Source: Lichina pygmaea | Taxonomy: Eukaryota; Ascomycota; Lichinomycetes; Lichinales; Lichinaceae | Direction of reading: 5' to 3' | NCBI GenBank assembly: GCA_963422465.1 | Contig: OY730170.1 | Span: forward strand, 744,001 to 808,000 | Length of the DNA: 64,000 nucleotides | Part shown: positions 31,514 through 41,371 of the stretch, piece by piece | Position numbering within the stretch: the stretch's first letter is position 1 | Layout: each line of letters begins with the position of its first letter | Made by a program: the position numbers and the translations under genes | The notes under the pieces: generated by a model | Told to the model about the DNA's origin: nothing | The model's database searches: none | What the model saw: only the letters and a program-made list of their open reading frames with translations

Positions 31514-33660
31514 CCCGTGTTATGGACGCAGTCCAATTGAAGAAAAATTCTCCTGGTGCTTCTATCTCTCTTGTGCCGAAGACAAGTGATATCCACGACG
31601 AGCTTCTCGCCGTCTCGACGAAGAAGCCTCTACTTTTTTCTCCTTCCTACTGCAAGATCTTGGCTCTGAGCGCAACGATGGAACGGAGACGGGATGTAGG
31701 TATCATCCTAGATCTTCTACAGCAAGTAAGACGATGGCTCTATCTGCATCTATGTACCATCTAGCTCGAGCACAGCATACAGTACAGTAGCGCCGTCCAG
31801 CGCACCATGATGCAGCAGTCCCACTCGTCCGTGCGCAGTCCAGGTCAGTTCGGTGACAATCGAGTGCGATGCAGGCACAGTAGGGACATGTCACCACTCA
31901 CCAAGCCCAAGTCCGTCACCGCAAACAAACGCAACTGCTAGCAAATAAGCACACAAAGCAATGCCAGGCCTGCCAGTCAGATCTTGTGTTTCCTGCCAGG
32001 TTCGTTCTGTACTTTCTACGAGCTGGACCCTGTACTTCCTACCGGCGAGATCCTCTACATCCTATGAGCGAGGCGCTGTACCGTACTCCCTATGAGTCAA
32101 CCAGATGCTGAAGCCAGCCAGATCGTGCACCGGTATCCACTCGTCGCCCACCAAAACAGCTGCTGATACCATGCCTGTACAAACAGACTCAAGGTATTGC
32201 TGGTTCACTGCCCATACATCAAGTGGCGAGGGAGCAAGTGGGCGAGTGGGTGAGTGAGTCAGTGAGTGAGCGTCGATAGAACAGCAGCTCGGCAAGCCAC
32301 GGTGGTCTGACAGAGACAGCAGCGCATGATGCATTGAAGGACAGAAGGACAATACAAGGACAGTAGAAGGGCAATAGAAGGACAATAGAAGGATGATAGA
32401 AGCAAGCCTCATCGTGCAGCCCCCCCAACGCAACAGCGAATCTTGAACACCCTCCACCCGCCACCGGTCGAGGTTCGACCGCGGGGCGCAGCGCAGCTCC
32501 ACTCCACTTCCTCTCCTCGCCTCCAGCACACATCTACATACCTATCTACTGACCTACCTACCTACCGAGCCACCCACCCCACATACCCACCGATCAAACG
32601 AAGGCCAGAACTCAAAGGTCCTGTAGAGCCATCCCTTTGCTTTTTTTCGTCGGAGATGCGAGCTTGGAGAAAGCTGCTTGGTGGAGCAGTAGGTGGTGTA
32701 GACGGATGGGATTAGTTTGTTTGTATTGGGGTCGAGGTTGGAGTTTTTCTATCGGGGAGGGGGGGGTGGGTGCTAGTCACGAGATGGATTGGGAGGCCAG
32801 GGGAGTCAAACCAGGCCCTGAGAGTGGATTTGGTAGGATTCTGTTGGACCTGCTTGTGTTTTTACTCCGGTGGGATGTGACTGTGAGGTCACACTGGAGC
32901 CTCCGCTGGTGTCCTCGTGGCTCAATTTCTATTTGTCCGCCCGGAGTGTGTTGAACTGGCAATGGCAGGTCTGTCTCGGGACAAACATGCTGTCGTGAAC
33001 AAGTCACTCCTACGTGGTGTGCTTGCCAGCTTCACTTGCTACAGCTGGCTGTGGCTTCAAATAAATCTCTCTGTAGCTATCCGTTACTTTGTGGCGCAAA
33101 GGGTCTTGTTTTGTGTTCCATGGAGGGTACTGTTCTACAAATCAAGTCTATAGGCCTACTTGAGTTGGTGAAAAGCAGCTTGTAAACTGGGGTGGGACAG
33201 ATAGTAATCGACTGGATTTATTTTTAATTCTGTTGCAACACTTGCAGATAGATAGCTGTTGATGCCCGATCAACTGAAATACAAGCCCATAAATATAAGC
33301 ATCCGATCCTCCCAATTGCAGGCCCATGCCGCGTAAGTGGAGACACTCCATTCTCCGAAAGATACAATGATCAAAAATTTGATCATTGTGTTATGTCCGC
33401 CGTGTATAAAGCGAAGTTACTAGGTCGGCCTAGTAAAGAAAACCCCCAGACTGTGTAGCTTCGTTAGCGTCGATAACACGATGATACATTTCACACAGCC
33501 CGGAGCCTTACTGAAAGACCAGTTGGAAGAGAGATCAAGACAATTGGGTAGAAGAAACCGTCTCCCGATCTCAGAACAGGCTTGTTTTCCAATCATGTTG
33601 GATCGCTGTGTTGGAAGACAAGGTGGTGAAACCGCCGATGGGTAGAACTTATAGCCACAG
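31514..33660. other. Intergenic with a short minisatellite
   Basis: No gene supported. At 32338-32403 a degenerate unit of about 11 bp (GGACAATAGAA) is repeated. TACC/CTAC runs lie at 32535-32580. Confidence 0.5.
33364..33389. repeat. 26-bp perfect inverted repeat
   Basis: ACAATGATCAAA, two A bases, then the exact inverse. Such a palindrome would bind a dimeric protein or fold into a hairpin; no adjacent gene suggests which. Confidence 0.85.
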
Positions 33661-33664
33661 GCCA

Positions 33665-33960
33665 CAAAGATAAGACCGGCTCGATGAGTCTGGGTCTCCT
33701 CAGAGACCCGGCCCGCAGCAGTGAGCCTGGGCCATGAGCCCGGACTGCAAAGATAAGACCGGCTCGATGAGTCTGGGTCTCCTCAGAGACCCGGCCCGCA
33801 GCAGTGAGCCTGGGCCTTGTGCCCGGACTGCAAAGATAAGACCGGCTCGATGAGTCTGGGTCTCCTCAGAGACCCGGCCCGCAGCAGTGAGCCTGGGCCT
33901 TGCGCCCGGACTGCAAAAATAAGACCGGCTCGATGAGCCCGGGTCTCCCCAGTGGCTCCT
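33665..33960. repeat. 83-bp tandem repeat, about 3.5 copies
   Basis: Units start at 33665, 33748, 33831 and 33914 with CAAAGATAAGACCGGCTCGA. The first three are nearly identical (GCCATGAGCC, GCCTTGTGCC and GCCTTGCGCC in the last part); the fourth is diverged and truncated. Each unit holds the palindrome GGGTCTCCTCAGAGACCC. Confidence 0.95.
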
Positions 33961-34589
33961 AAAGTCTGCAGTCAGCTTCCCATAGATTTCGCGTGACAAG
34001 CCTGCTATATCGACAACAACTGCATGATTCTTACATGGCCACACTGTTGGGTACAGCACAATATTCGTGCTACTATCGGCGACGACGAACGGCGCTGATA
34101 AACGTCGACAAGACATGTTTTCTCACGGAATTTCCGTTCGAAACCGATGGAGACGACCGTAGGTCGACATGGTGCCGGCGCGACAGGCGCAACAAGAAGG
34201 CTGTTCTCAAGTCCGCTTGGTGGAGAACAAGTCGAGTAGCCTTCTCACTGTCGGCATCGTCGACGTCGCCATCGTGGTGCGACGTCGACGGTCAAGCTTG
34301 ATATCAAGCTTGAAATTGAATTGGAAGGAGATGTGGGCTGGCTTACGCTACAGGAACGGAGACACACATTTTATAGCAGATAAGCGAGCCTCACACGTGA
34401 CTAGCATCTCGGTTAGCGTTGCTCGGGAAAGAGCCGTTCGGAACGAGTTGTCTCCTGGAGATAGACTTGGGCAATTCCGGTATGTTTAGGCGAGACCGGT
34501 GGCTGTTCAACGAAGGAAAAAGTTGACGTTTTGGCTGCTAGATATCTCCATCTCGTTTCATAACCTCCGGCCACCTTCACATACACACG

Positions 34590-35310
34590 ATGTCGATCTG
34601 GGACCAGTTGACAGGCCGACGATCAGGCCAAACGACCTCTTCGTCGTCACAGCTGCCCGATAGCTCGTCACAGGCACCTTATGACGAGCCCTTCGATACC
34701 TCGAACATTAGCGATGTCTCCTCGTTTCTCGGCCAGCCTTCGTTGCCGGACCCCACCCAGTTGCATCCTCTGGCTGGCTTGAACCAAGAAACGCTGGACT
34801 ACCTGACCCTCGAGGAATCCACTCTCTCGGATCTACCTGGCTCGAGATCTGTCCTACCGTCTCGAGGTTGGTCGGACGACCTGTGCTACGGCACGGGCGT
34901 GACGTATCTCGCGGCGCTATCGATGGGTGGCGCGTGGGGCTTGGCCGAAGGGCTGAATCGAGTGGCACCGACGACCTCACCAAAGCTACGCCTAAACTCG
35001 ATCCTCAACGGCGTCACCCGAAGAGGACCATTTCTGGGGAACTCGGCCGGTGTCCTCGCGCTTTCGTACAACCTCGCCAACTCTTTTATCGGCTGGATGC
35101 GAGGGAGACACGACGGATCGAACAGCATCGTCGCGGGAGCGCTCAGCGGGGCGCTGTTCAAGTGCACAAGGGGCATCAGACCCATGATGGTTTCGGGCGG
35201 CCTGGTGGCATCGACGGCAGCGACGTGGGCGGTAAGACTCGCTTCAACCGACACGCTTAGAGCACTGGCTAAATTGTATTCATCAGGTTGCCAGGAAAGT
35301 CCTCCTTTAG
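34590..35310 (+). CDS. TIM23: Mitochondrial import inner membrane translocase subunit Tim23
   Basis: Channel subunit of the presequence translocase in the inner mitochondrial membrane. Exons 34590-35231 and 35287-35310 join in phase; the last exon adds only VARKVLL after ATWA, which matches the short C-terminus of Tim23; 221 residues. The N-terminal 90 residues face the intermembrane space (YDEPFDTSNISDVSSFLGQP, then LTLEESTLSDLPGSRSVLPS). The Tim17/22/23 domain has four hydrophobic segments: DDLCYGTGVTYLAALSMGGA with the conserved Gly-rich helix, GPFLGNSAGVLALSYN, DGSNSIVAGALSGALFKCTRG and GGLVASTAATWA. Length and layout are standard for the family. Confidence 0.95.
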
Positions 35311-36815
35311 CTGCTCGTGATCAACTTGATATCTGCCATACCGTCGTCTGTACCTTGAATTCATCAAGCCTTTCAACGACCACTTCTGCCTCCATCCATT
35401 GCATAGGCGCTTCTTCTTTTGTTGGCGAAGGGAGCCTCGCAACGGTTTGGTTCCAAGCGCATCTCCCAACTCTACACTCACATTAGATTCTTTGCGACGG
35501 AACCGCCGTGATGTACACTACTAGGGTCTTTGCATTCACGTTTAGCGGGTGCGTGGTCTAGAAACTACGGTCTCCGTTTCATCCCTGGCTTCTCAACCCC
35601 CGTTTTACAGACGCAGGGCGACTTGAATAGTCATCCATATCACATGTGAATACCGTCGCCCTTCTACCTGACCAGTCAGCTTTCTTTGCCTTGCCAACCT
35701 TTCAATCCGATTGGGCCCTATCGTCTAGAATCTATTGATCGGATTACATTCGTATCCCGCCCCTTCCATCAGATACGATCCACCTGCAGTGTTGGGGACT
35801 GTCAGCCATCGCCCCGAGAACTACCACGTCCTGACCGTCAATGCGATCTTCATCCTGATTATTTTAGGCCGTCTTGCTGGTGCAGTCCAACCTTCTGCTG
35901 GCTCTGCAGCTATCCAGGAAGGCATAGCTATGGTTGATCTACTCTGTGAAATACGACACGAGCATCATGTTTCGTGGCTTTTCTATGCCTGGGAGCTCTT
36001 GCCGTCCCCACAGCCCGGGGCAGGGACTACCGGCTCCGCAAACTATCATACGAGGAAGGAGGCCCCATACGAACGCTGGCCTGCAAGAGGAGCAGCGCTG
36101 GACATGGGACATTGCTTTGGGCGAGTGCGCAGATCTCGGTGACCGCGTCAGAGGTGGGCAGGAGAGCAATGGCAGAATGCTTCGGTGTCGTACCGCCTCG
36201 ACAAGATGCTATGGTATTCAGCAAGCAGGATGAAGCAACGGTTGCTAAAGGAGGCGCCATGGCTGGGTGGACACGGAGGGGCTGGCCGGGGTTGAGAGTT
36301 CTGGCTGGTCGTCATCACCATGGTAGGTCCATCGTCTCTACGGCGCATCTACTGTCGTTCGAGAGACCCTGCCTGGACTGGAATGACATGTCATCGTCAT
36401 GGTTTTTAAACACCTTGCCCGGCGTCACACTGTTGAAAAAGCATTGGACAGGCTTTGGTGCACGAATAGTGTGTTGCGACAAGCTAGGTCAAAGCCCTGG
36501 CCAAAGCCAACTAACACTCCCCCTGATCACCTACCACATACACGCCACGGTGAAACGAGTCAGCAGTTTATCTGTTAGACGACTCATCAGCTTACGTGCC
36601 CGACGACTCAGCGAATTGCTCGACAAACCGGATCACGGTCACAGAAGCAGCTCAAGGCTGCACGGCAAGCACACAGTTGCAGAGAACGTGACCTCGATCC
36701 TCGTCGGTTTTCGGGCAAGATAAAACGTGTGTTTGGCGTGCCAGAGGACACAAGCGATCCAGAAGATTCAGAGACTGAAAAAAATGTGCAGAGCTTTTAT
36801 CGTGGAACGGCAAGC
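35311..36815. other. Intergenic, possibly a decayed gene
   Basis: A frame near 35976 reads like a hydrophobic leader (VAFLCLGALAVPTARGRDY) followed by about 50 ordinary residues, but it lacks an ATG and a clean end. I treat the whole stretch as non-coding or a relic. Confidence 0.3.
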
Positions 36816-38157
36816 ATGGAGAACGTGCAAGGACCAAAGGATGGAAGCCAGAACCTGGAGAAAACGCTGGGGGTCGCTAGCCCGAGCACGAAAACCGAGA
36901 AGAGGCTCAGCGATAGACCGGCGACCGCGGACGATCTCCTCGGCTGGCTGCTGGAGCTCTCGGCGCTCCAGGGTTCGATCGGCATGAACGGCGAGTGGGA
37001 CCAGGAAAGCTTCACGGACGCGTTCGCGATGGAGTTCGACGAGGACGGCCACCTGTCGGGAGGACTCCCGGGCGACGCCAGTCTCTCGGCGGCGCTCGGA
37101 CGAGCGACCTGCGACTGGGCGCGCGAGAAGTACCTCGTGGAAGTCACGGGCCAGCACCATGCGCTGTACCCGGAGATGCTCGCGCGAGTGGACGCCAAGC
37201 TGCGCGCGGGCGGCGTGCCCGAGACGAAGATCGCGAAGATGACGCCCAAGGCGCGGCTGATCAAGTACGCGTCGCTCGACCGCGGTCCGGCCGCGGTCGG
37301 TCGCAGCCCCAAGCCGCCTCGCTTCTTCGTCTACGTCATCTCGACCAAGGATCCGACGGGCAACATCAAAGACCACCGCCGGCTGTCGTTCCCCAGGGAC
37401 GTCTGCTTCGGACAATTCCTCGGCGTGCTGCGCGACATGACCGCCTACGCGGCCGAGCGCACCGGTCACCGCGGCGGCGGCTACATGCTCTGCGACGGCC
37501 CCTGGTACTACAACCTCATTGACCTTGACAACAACGTAGTCCTCGACGCCCCGCGCATGGAGATCGTCGACGAGGAATCGTTCGAGCTCATGCTGCTGCA
37601 AGTGAGAAATAAGGATACGCCCGGTATCTCAATCTTCCACGTACGTGTCTCTCTTTCCCCCTGTCGCATCCCCCTCTTCTTCCTCCACCTCTTTCTCTCG
37701 CTCTCTCTTCCCCCCCCCCCCCCCCCCCCCCCCCCGAGCCCCTTTTCTCAAATCAAGTATTCCCAAACCGTCCCCCCAGCAGATCCCGAACAGGCCAACT
37801 AACATCTCCAACTCAAAACATCAGAGCCTGTCTTTCCAACTCTTTTCAGAGTCCATCAACCGCTCGAGCAGGCCCATCAATCGCTCGAGAGGGCACATCC
37901 GTATCAATTTCGGGGGCTACAGCCGCGATGACGATCACGTCGACGAGAACGGCGAGCCGTACTTCAAGGATAAGATCGACTGGAAGCAAATCATCCGTAG
38001 CAGCCATCACTTGTTCGATGACTTTCTTGACAGGCCTGCTGAGCCTGGGGCTGGTGCTGGGAATCGGGTTGGGAATGAGGTTGGGAATGGGGCTGGGAAT
38101 GGGGTTTGTGCACGTGGTGGAGGTGGTGCCGGCTGCGGTGGTATTGGTGGTGCTTGA
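36816..38157 (+). CDS. Hypothetical protein, GC-rich gene with a poly-C-bearing intron
   Basis: Exon 1 is 36816-37644 and exon 2 37850-38157, joined in phase through a 205-nt intron; 378 residues. A donor at 37641 is equally good but leads to a less protein-like frame. Residues 40-270 are well-ordered text with strong GC3: RPATADDLLGWLLELSALQG, ATCDWAREKYLVEVTGQHH, a basic linker, then FFVYVISTKDPTGNIKDHRR, FPRDVCFGQFLGVLRDM and GGGYMLCDGPWYYNLIDLDN. The second exon gives RINFGGYSRDDDHVDENGEP, then DKIDWKQIIRSSHHLFDDFL, and ends in a Gly/Asn-rich tail (GAGAGNRVGNEVGNGAGNG). I recognise no family. The start ATG is the first in frame; an upstream exon is possible because the frame is open to about 36720. 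Confidence 0.55.
37710..37735. repeat. Poly-C run (26 C) in an intron
   Basis: Homopolymer in the T/C-rich intron of the hypothetical gene. Assembled length may be inexact. Confidence 0.95.
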
Positions 38158-38876
38158 TAGGAAAGGGGTTGGGATGCAGATCTTGGACAAGGGTCTGGTA
38201 GGAAAGCTGATACCATGCTTATGCTTGGCATCGTGAGTACTAGTCGTTAGGCATAATGTGCTCATCCTGGGTTGAGTGGCTTGTTGATCTGGTGGCCGTC
38301 TGGCTTTCTGGCTTTCTGGCTTTCTGGATTTCTGGCTGTTTAGCTGGGTTGCTTCTGGGCTGTCTGGCTGTCTGGCTGTCTGGCTTGCACATCTAGACAT
38401 CATACGTACCCCTTCTTAATCCTGGGAACCCAAGATTAAGTTACTGTAGAGTACAGAGGAGGATGTCGATGGGGACAAGAGATTCCGCCACGACTGCTTC
38501 TGGTGTCTCCCACGAAGAGCAGTCAACTACGTATACCAGGTACGTAAGGTACAAAAACAGAATAGTGCTGTAGGCTGCTACAGCGTCGCTTTAGAAAATA
38601 TCTGCAAAGGCGTGCAGGGATGGATGGATGGATGGATGGATGGATGTATGGACATGCCGAGGTCTTGTTCACATGCTTGGAGCCGTTACCGTACCGCACC
38701 ATGCTAGCGCTGCAGTGAGCCGCGGCAGAATTCTAGCTCTGAAGCGCGGTAGAACAGTGACGTCGGCATCTGTTTAGGCCCCGCCGTAAACATGCCATCT
38801 AGCTCTGCCATTCCAACGTGCCTGCCCATGAAGACGATCTGAAAGGACTTGGAGCTACGGCGTCCCTCAGGTTACC
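38158..38876. repeat. Intergenic with simple repeats
   Basis: TGGCTTTC/TGGCTGTC units at 38298-38393, an inverted repeat with 12-bp arms and one mismatch at 38414-38439, and a GGAT tetranucleotide run at 38617-38646. No gene is seen. Confidence 0.7.
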
Positions 38877-40930
38877 ATGTCCGACGTATACAACAGCCAG
38901 CTAGTACGACATCCCCTACTGTCCACAGAAAGGAAAGAATTGTCGTCGACGGCGTGCGCCACGCTGATCGCATAACGTAGGATGCATTCACCGAGTACGA
39001 CAAGCAGCTCGAGACGCATAGCCCACGCAGCAGCATCCTGCAAGGACCCGCGTTCCCCGCTCTCGGCCACGCTGTGTCCGGCGCCATCGGCAGCGCGATA
39101 TCAAACGTCGCCGTCTACCCACTCGACCTCATCATCACGCGCCTCCAGGTGCAACGGCAGCTGCGCAAGGAGAATGTCGATGCGTCCGATCAGGATCGCG
39201 ACTATCGCGGGATCGTCGATGCCGTTGCCAAGATATACCGTCGAGAAGGCGGCTTCGCAGCGTTGTACACCGGCGTTGCGCAGGATACCGGGAAGACCGT
39301 CGTCGATTCGTTCTTGTTCTTCTGGTTGCACAACTTCTTCCGGCAACGCAGATTGAGCAAGCGGGGACCTCGAGCCAGGAGCCTGCCGGCCTTGGACGAG
39401 CTCGTTGTTGGCGCCTTGGCGGGGGCCTTGACGAGGTTGATCACAGCGCCGATCGCGAATGTCGTCACCCGGAAACAGACTGCTGCCATGACGGCGTTGA
39501 CCTCGTCGTCGTCCCAGAGAGATGAGACGAATGTGCCGAGCACGAAGGCCATGATCAGAAGTATCATCGACGAGAAGGGTCCACAGGGCTTGTGGTCGGG
39601 CTATTCAGCCACGCTGGTCCTGACGCTGAACCCCAGCATCACATTCTTTCTGTATGAGTTCCTCAAACGAGCGCTGCTGCCACCAAGTCGCCGGAGCAAG
39701 CCCGGACCTAGAGCAACTTTCCTTCTCGCTGCCATCAGCAAGGCCGTCGCCTCGACTGTCACGTACCCTTTCTCGCTGGCGAAGACTCGCGCGCAAGTCT
39801 CGAGTCGGGCCTCGAGTTCCGTGAATACAGAAAGAAGAGTAAATCCAGGGGCTACCGCCGGTGTCTTGGAAGACGCGTCTGACAGCATGAAGCGCCAAGC
39901 TCGTGCGAGTCGGAAATCAGCACTTTTCATGATCTTCGAGATCGTGCGCACCGAAGGCGTCCAGGGGCTATACGACGGCCTGGCAGTAGAGGTCCTCAAA
40001 GGATTCTTGTCCCACGGTATGACCATGTTAGTCAAAGAGAGCGTGCATCGATTCATCGTCCGAACATACTATCTTGTCCTGAGGGCTCTCCGAAGATATC
40101 CCAGCCCGTTCGAAATGACCCAGAGCGTCCGCGAAAAGGCCAGCCATGCGTCCGAAGATGTCACACAAAAGACTCGACACGCGGTGACGGGTCTGAGAGA
40201 GAAAATAACCCCGGCAGTATCGCAGACCCAGGAAGAACTCAGAGCAAAAGCTCACGCGGGGTACGAAACAAGCAGACAATCAATCGCGTTGGCCAAAGAC
40301 ACTGCTGTCCCAGTGCTCGAGAAGAGCTCGAAGCAGCTCCAGATGACCGCGCGGAGAGCGACTGATACAGCAAATTTGAAGGCCAACGAAGCATACAACA
40401 CGAGCGCAAAGAGTGTGAAACGCGCCAGTTCCGCCCTCGAAGTAAGCAAAGACAAAGCAACAGTTGCTCTCAGCCAAAGGTCCATCGGACTCCAAAGCAC
40501 CACTCGACAATCTCCGCAGCACACCAATGAAGCGCATACCGCAAAGAAGGCGAGCCTCAAGCGTGGAACATCCTCTCTGCAGGAAGCTGGTGAGCAGGCT
40601 GCAGCGTTCCTGAAGACGCAAGCCGACCGATCGCAAAGCAGAGGGCGCGAAGCTCACCTGAAGACCCGGCCTTCGGCCAACAACACGTACGAGACAGGCC
40701 AAGGTGCGGTCAACGCTATTCCGGCGGTATCGCATGAAAAAGCCCGGGTCACCGCCGCGGCCGCCATAGCCGGGACAGCTCGAGTTGAGGATCGTGTCAA
40801 CCGCAGCGTGAATGACGCCGTGGGGACAATGCAGAAGAACGTGCAACCCGCCGTTTTGCAGGCGAGGGAACTTGTCGCGAGAAGCGCCGAGACTTTTGGG
40901 AGGAGCATTCGTCGTGATCAGAAGCGGTAG
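38877..40930 (+). CDS. Mitochondrial-carrier-family transporter (peroxisomal type) with long helical tail
   Basis: Membrane solute carrier, nearest in my memory to fungal peroxisomal Pmp47/Ant1 carriers, which exchange ATP/AMP. Exons 38877-38903 and 38981-40930 join in phase; the first gives MSDVYNSQL and the second continues DAFTEYDKQLETH; 658 residues. Three carrier repeats are visible: HAVSGAIGSAISNVAVYPLD with LIITRLQ, LAGALTRLITAPIANVVTRKQ, and FLLAAISKAVASTVTYPFSL with AKTRAQ, each followed by a GxxGLxxGY-like loop (GGFAALYTGV, GPQGLWSGY, GVQGLYDGL). From about residue 370 an Ala/Lys/Glu/Thr-rich tail of 270-290 residues follows (HASEDVTQKTRHAVTGLREK, KASLKRGTSSLQEAGEQAAA), nearly free of Pro and hydrophobic runs, like LEA or apolipoprotein helices. 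The frame is unbroken, so the tail is not a read-through artefact of splicing. Confidence 0.85.
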
Positions 40931-41371
40931 CATTGCGCGGTGCTAGCGAGCGTCACCCGATATCTTGGCCCTTTCCACACGATCGATCCTTCGGCCTCTC
41001 GTGTCCTCGTAGTGCAGGTCCAGCGGGTTTTCCTTGCTGTTGAGAACAGGTCGACTACCATGTGACGAGCTCTGTCGTTTTCGTGGGAACTTTCGTCCAA
41101 GTTCTCTCCTGGGAGGTTCGTTGATGTGCGGCTGTTTCAGGATGATGTGAGACCGGGGTAAAAGATAGGATGCTGTAGCTGTCTCCAGGCTCTCGTGCAG
41201 GACTGTTCGCCCGTCGTATTTTTGCCCTCTGCGATGCTCGAGGCTTGGAATTTCTCCCCTGGCCATATCCACGAAGGGGTACTTTGATCGTCGTGAGGCT
41301 GGTCAGTCTCCATCAACGCATCCGGACACGGGGGAGCGACTTTGCCGGGGTTCTCGTCCACCTCGTCCATC
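40931..41371. other. Short intergenic between convergent genes
   Basis: 3' regions of the carrier gene and the ankyrin gene. No separate feature seen. Confidence 0.5.

Noticed and set aside
32062-32533. Leu/Ser-rich minus-strand frames with membrane-like stretches
   Set aside because: They arise from the GGACAATAGAA minisatellite and flanking simple sequence.
35974-36723. Possible secreted small protein (VAFLCLGALAVPTARG)
   Set aside because: No ATG in frame at the leader, and the downstream text loses protein character after about 60 residues.
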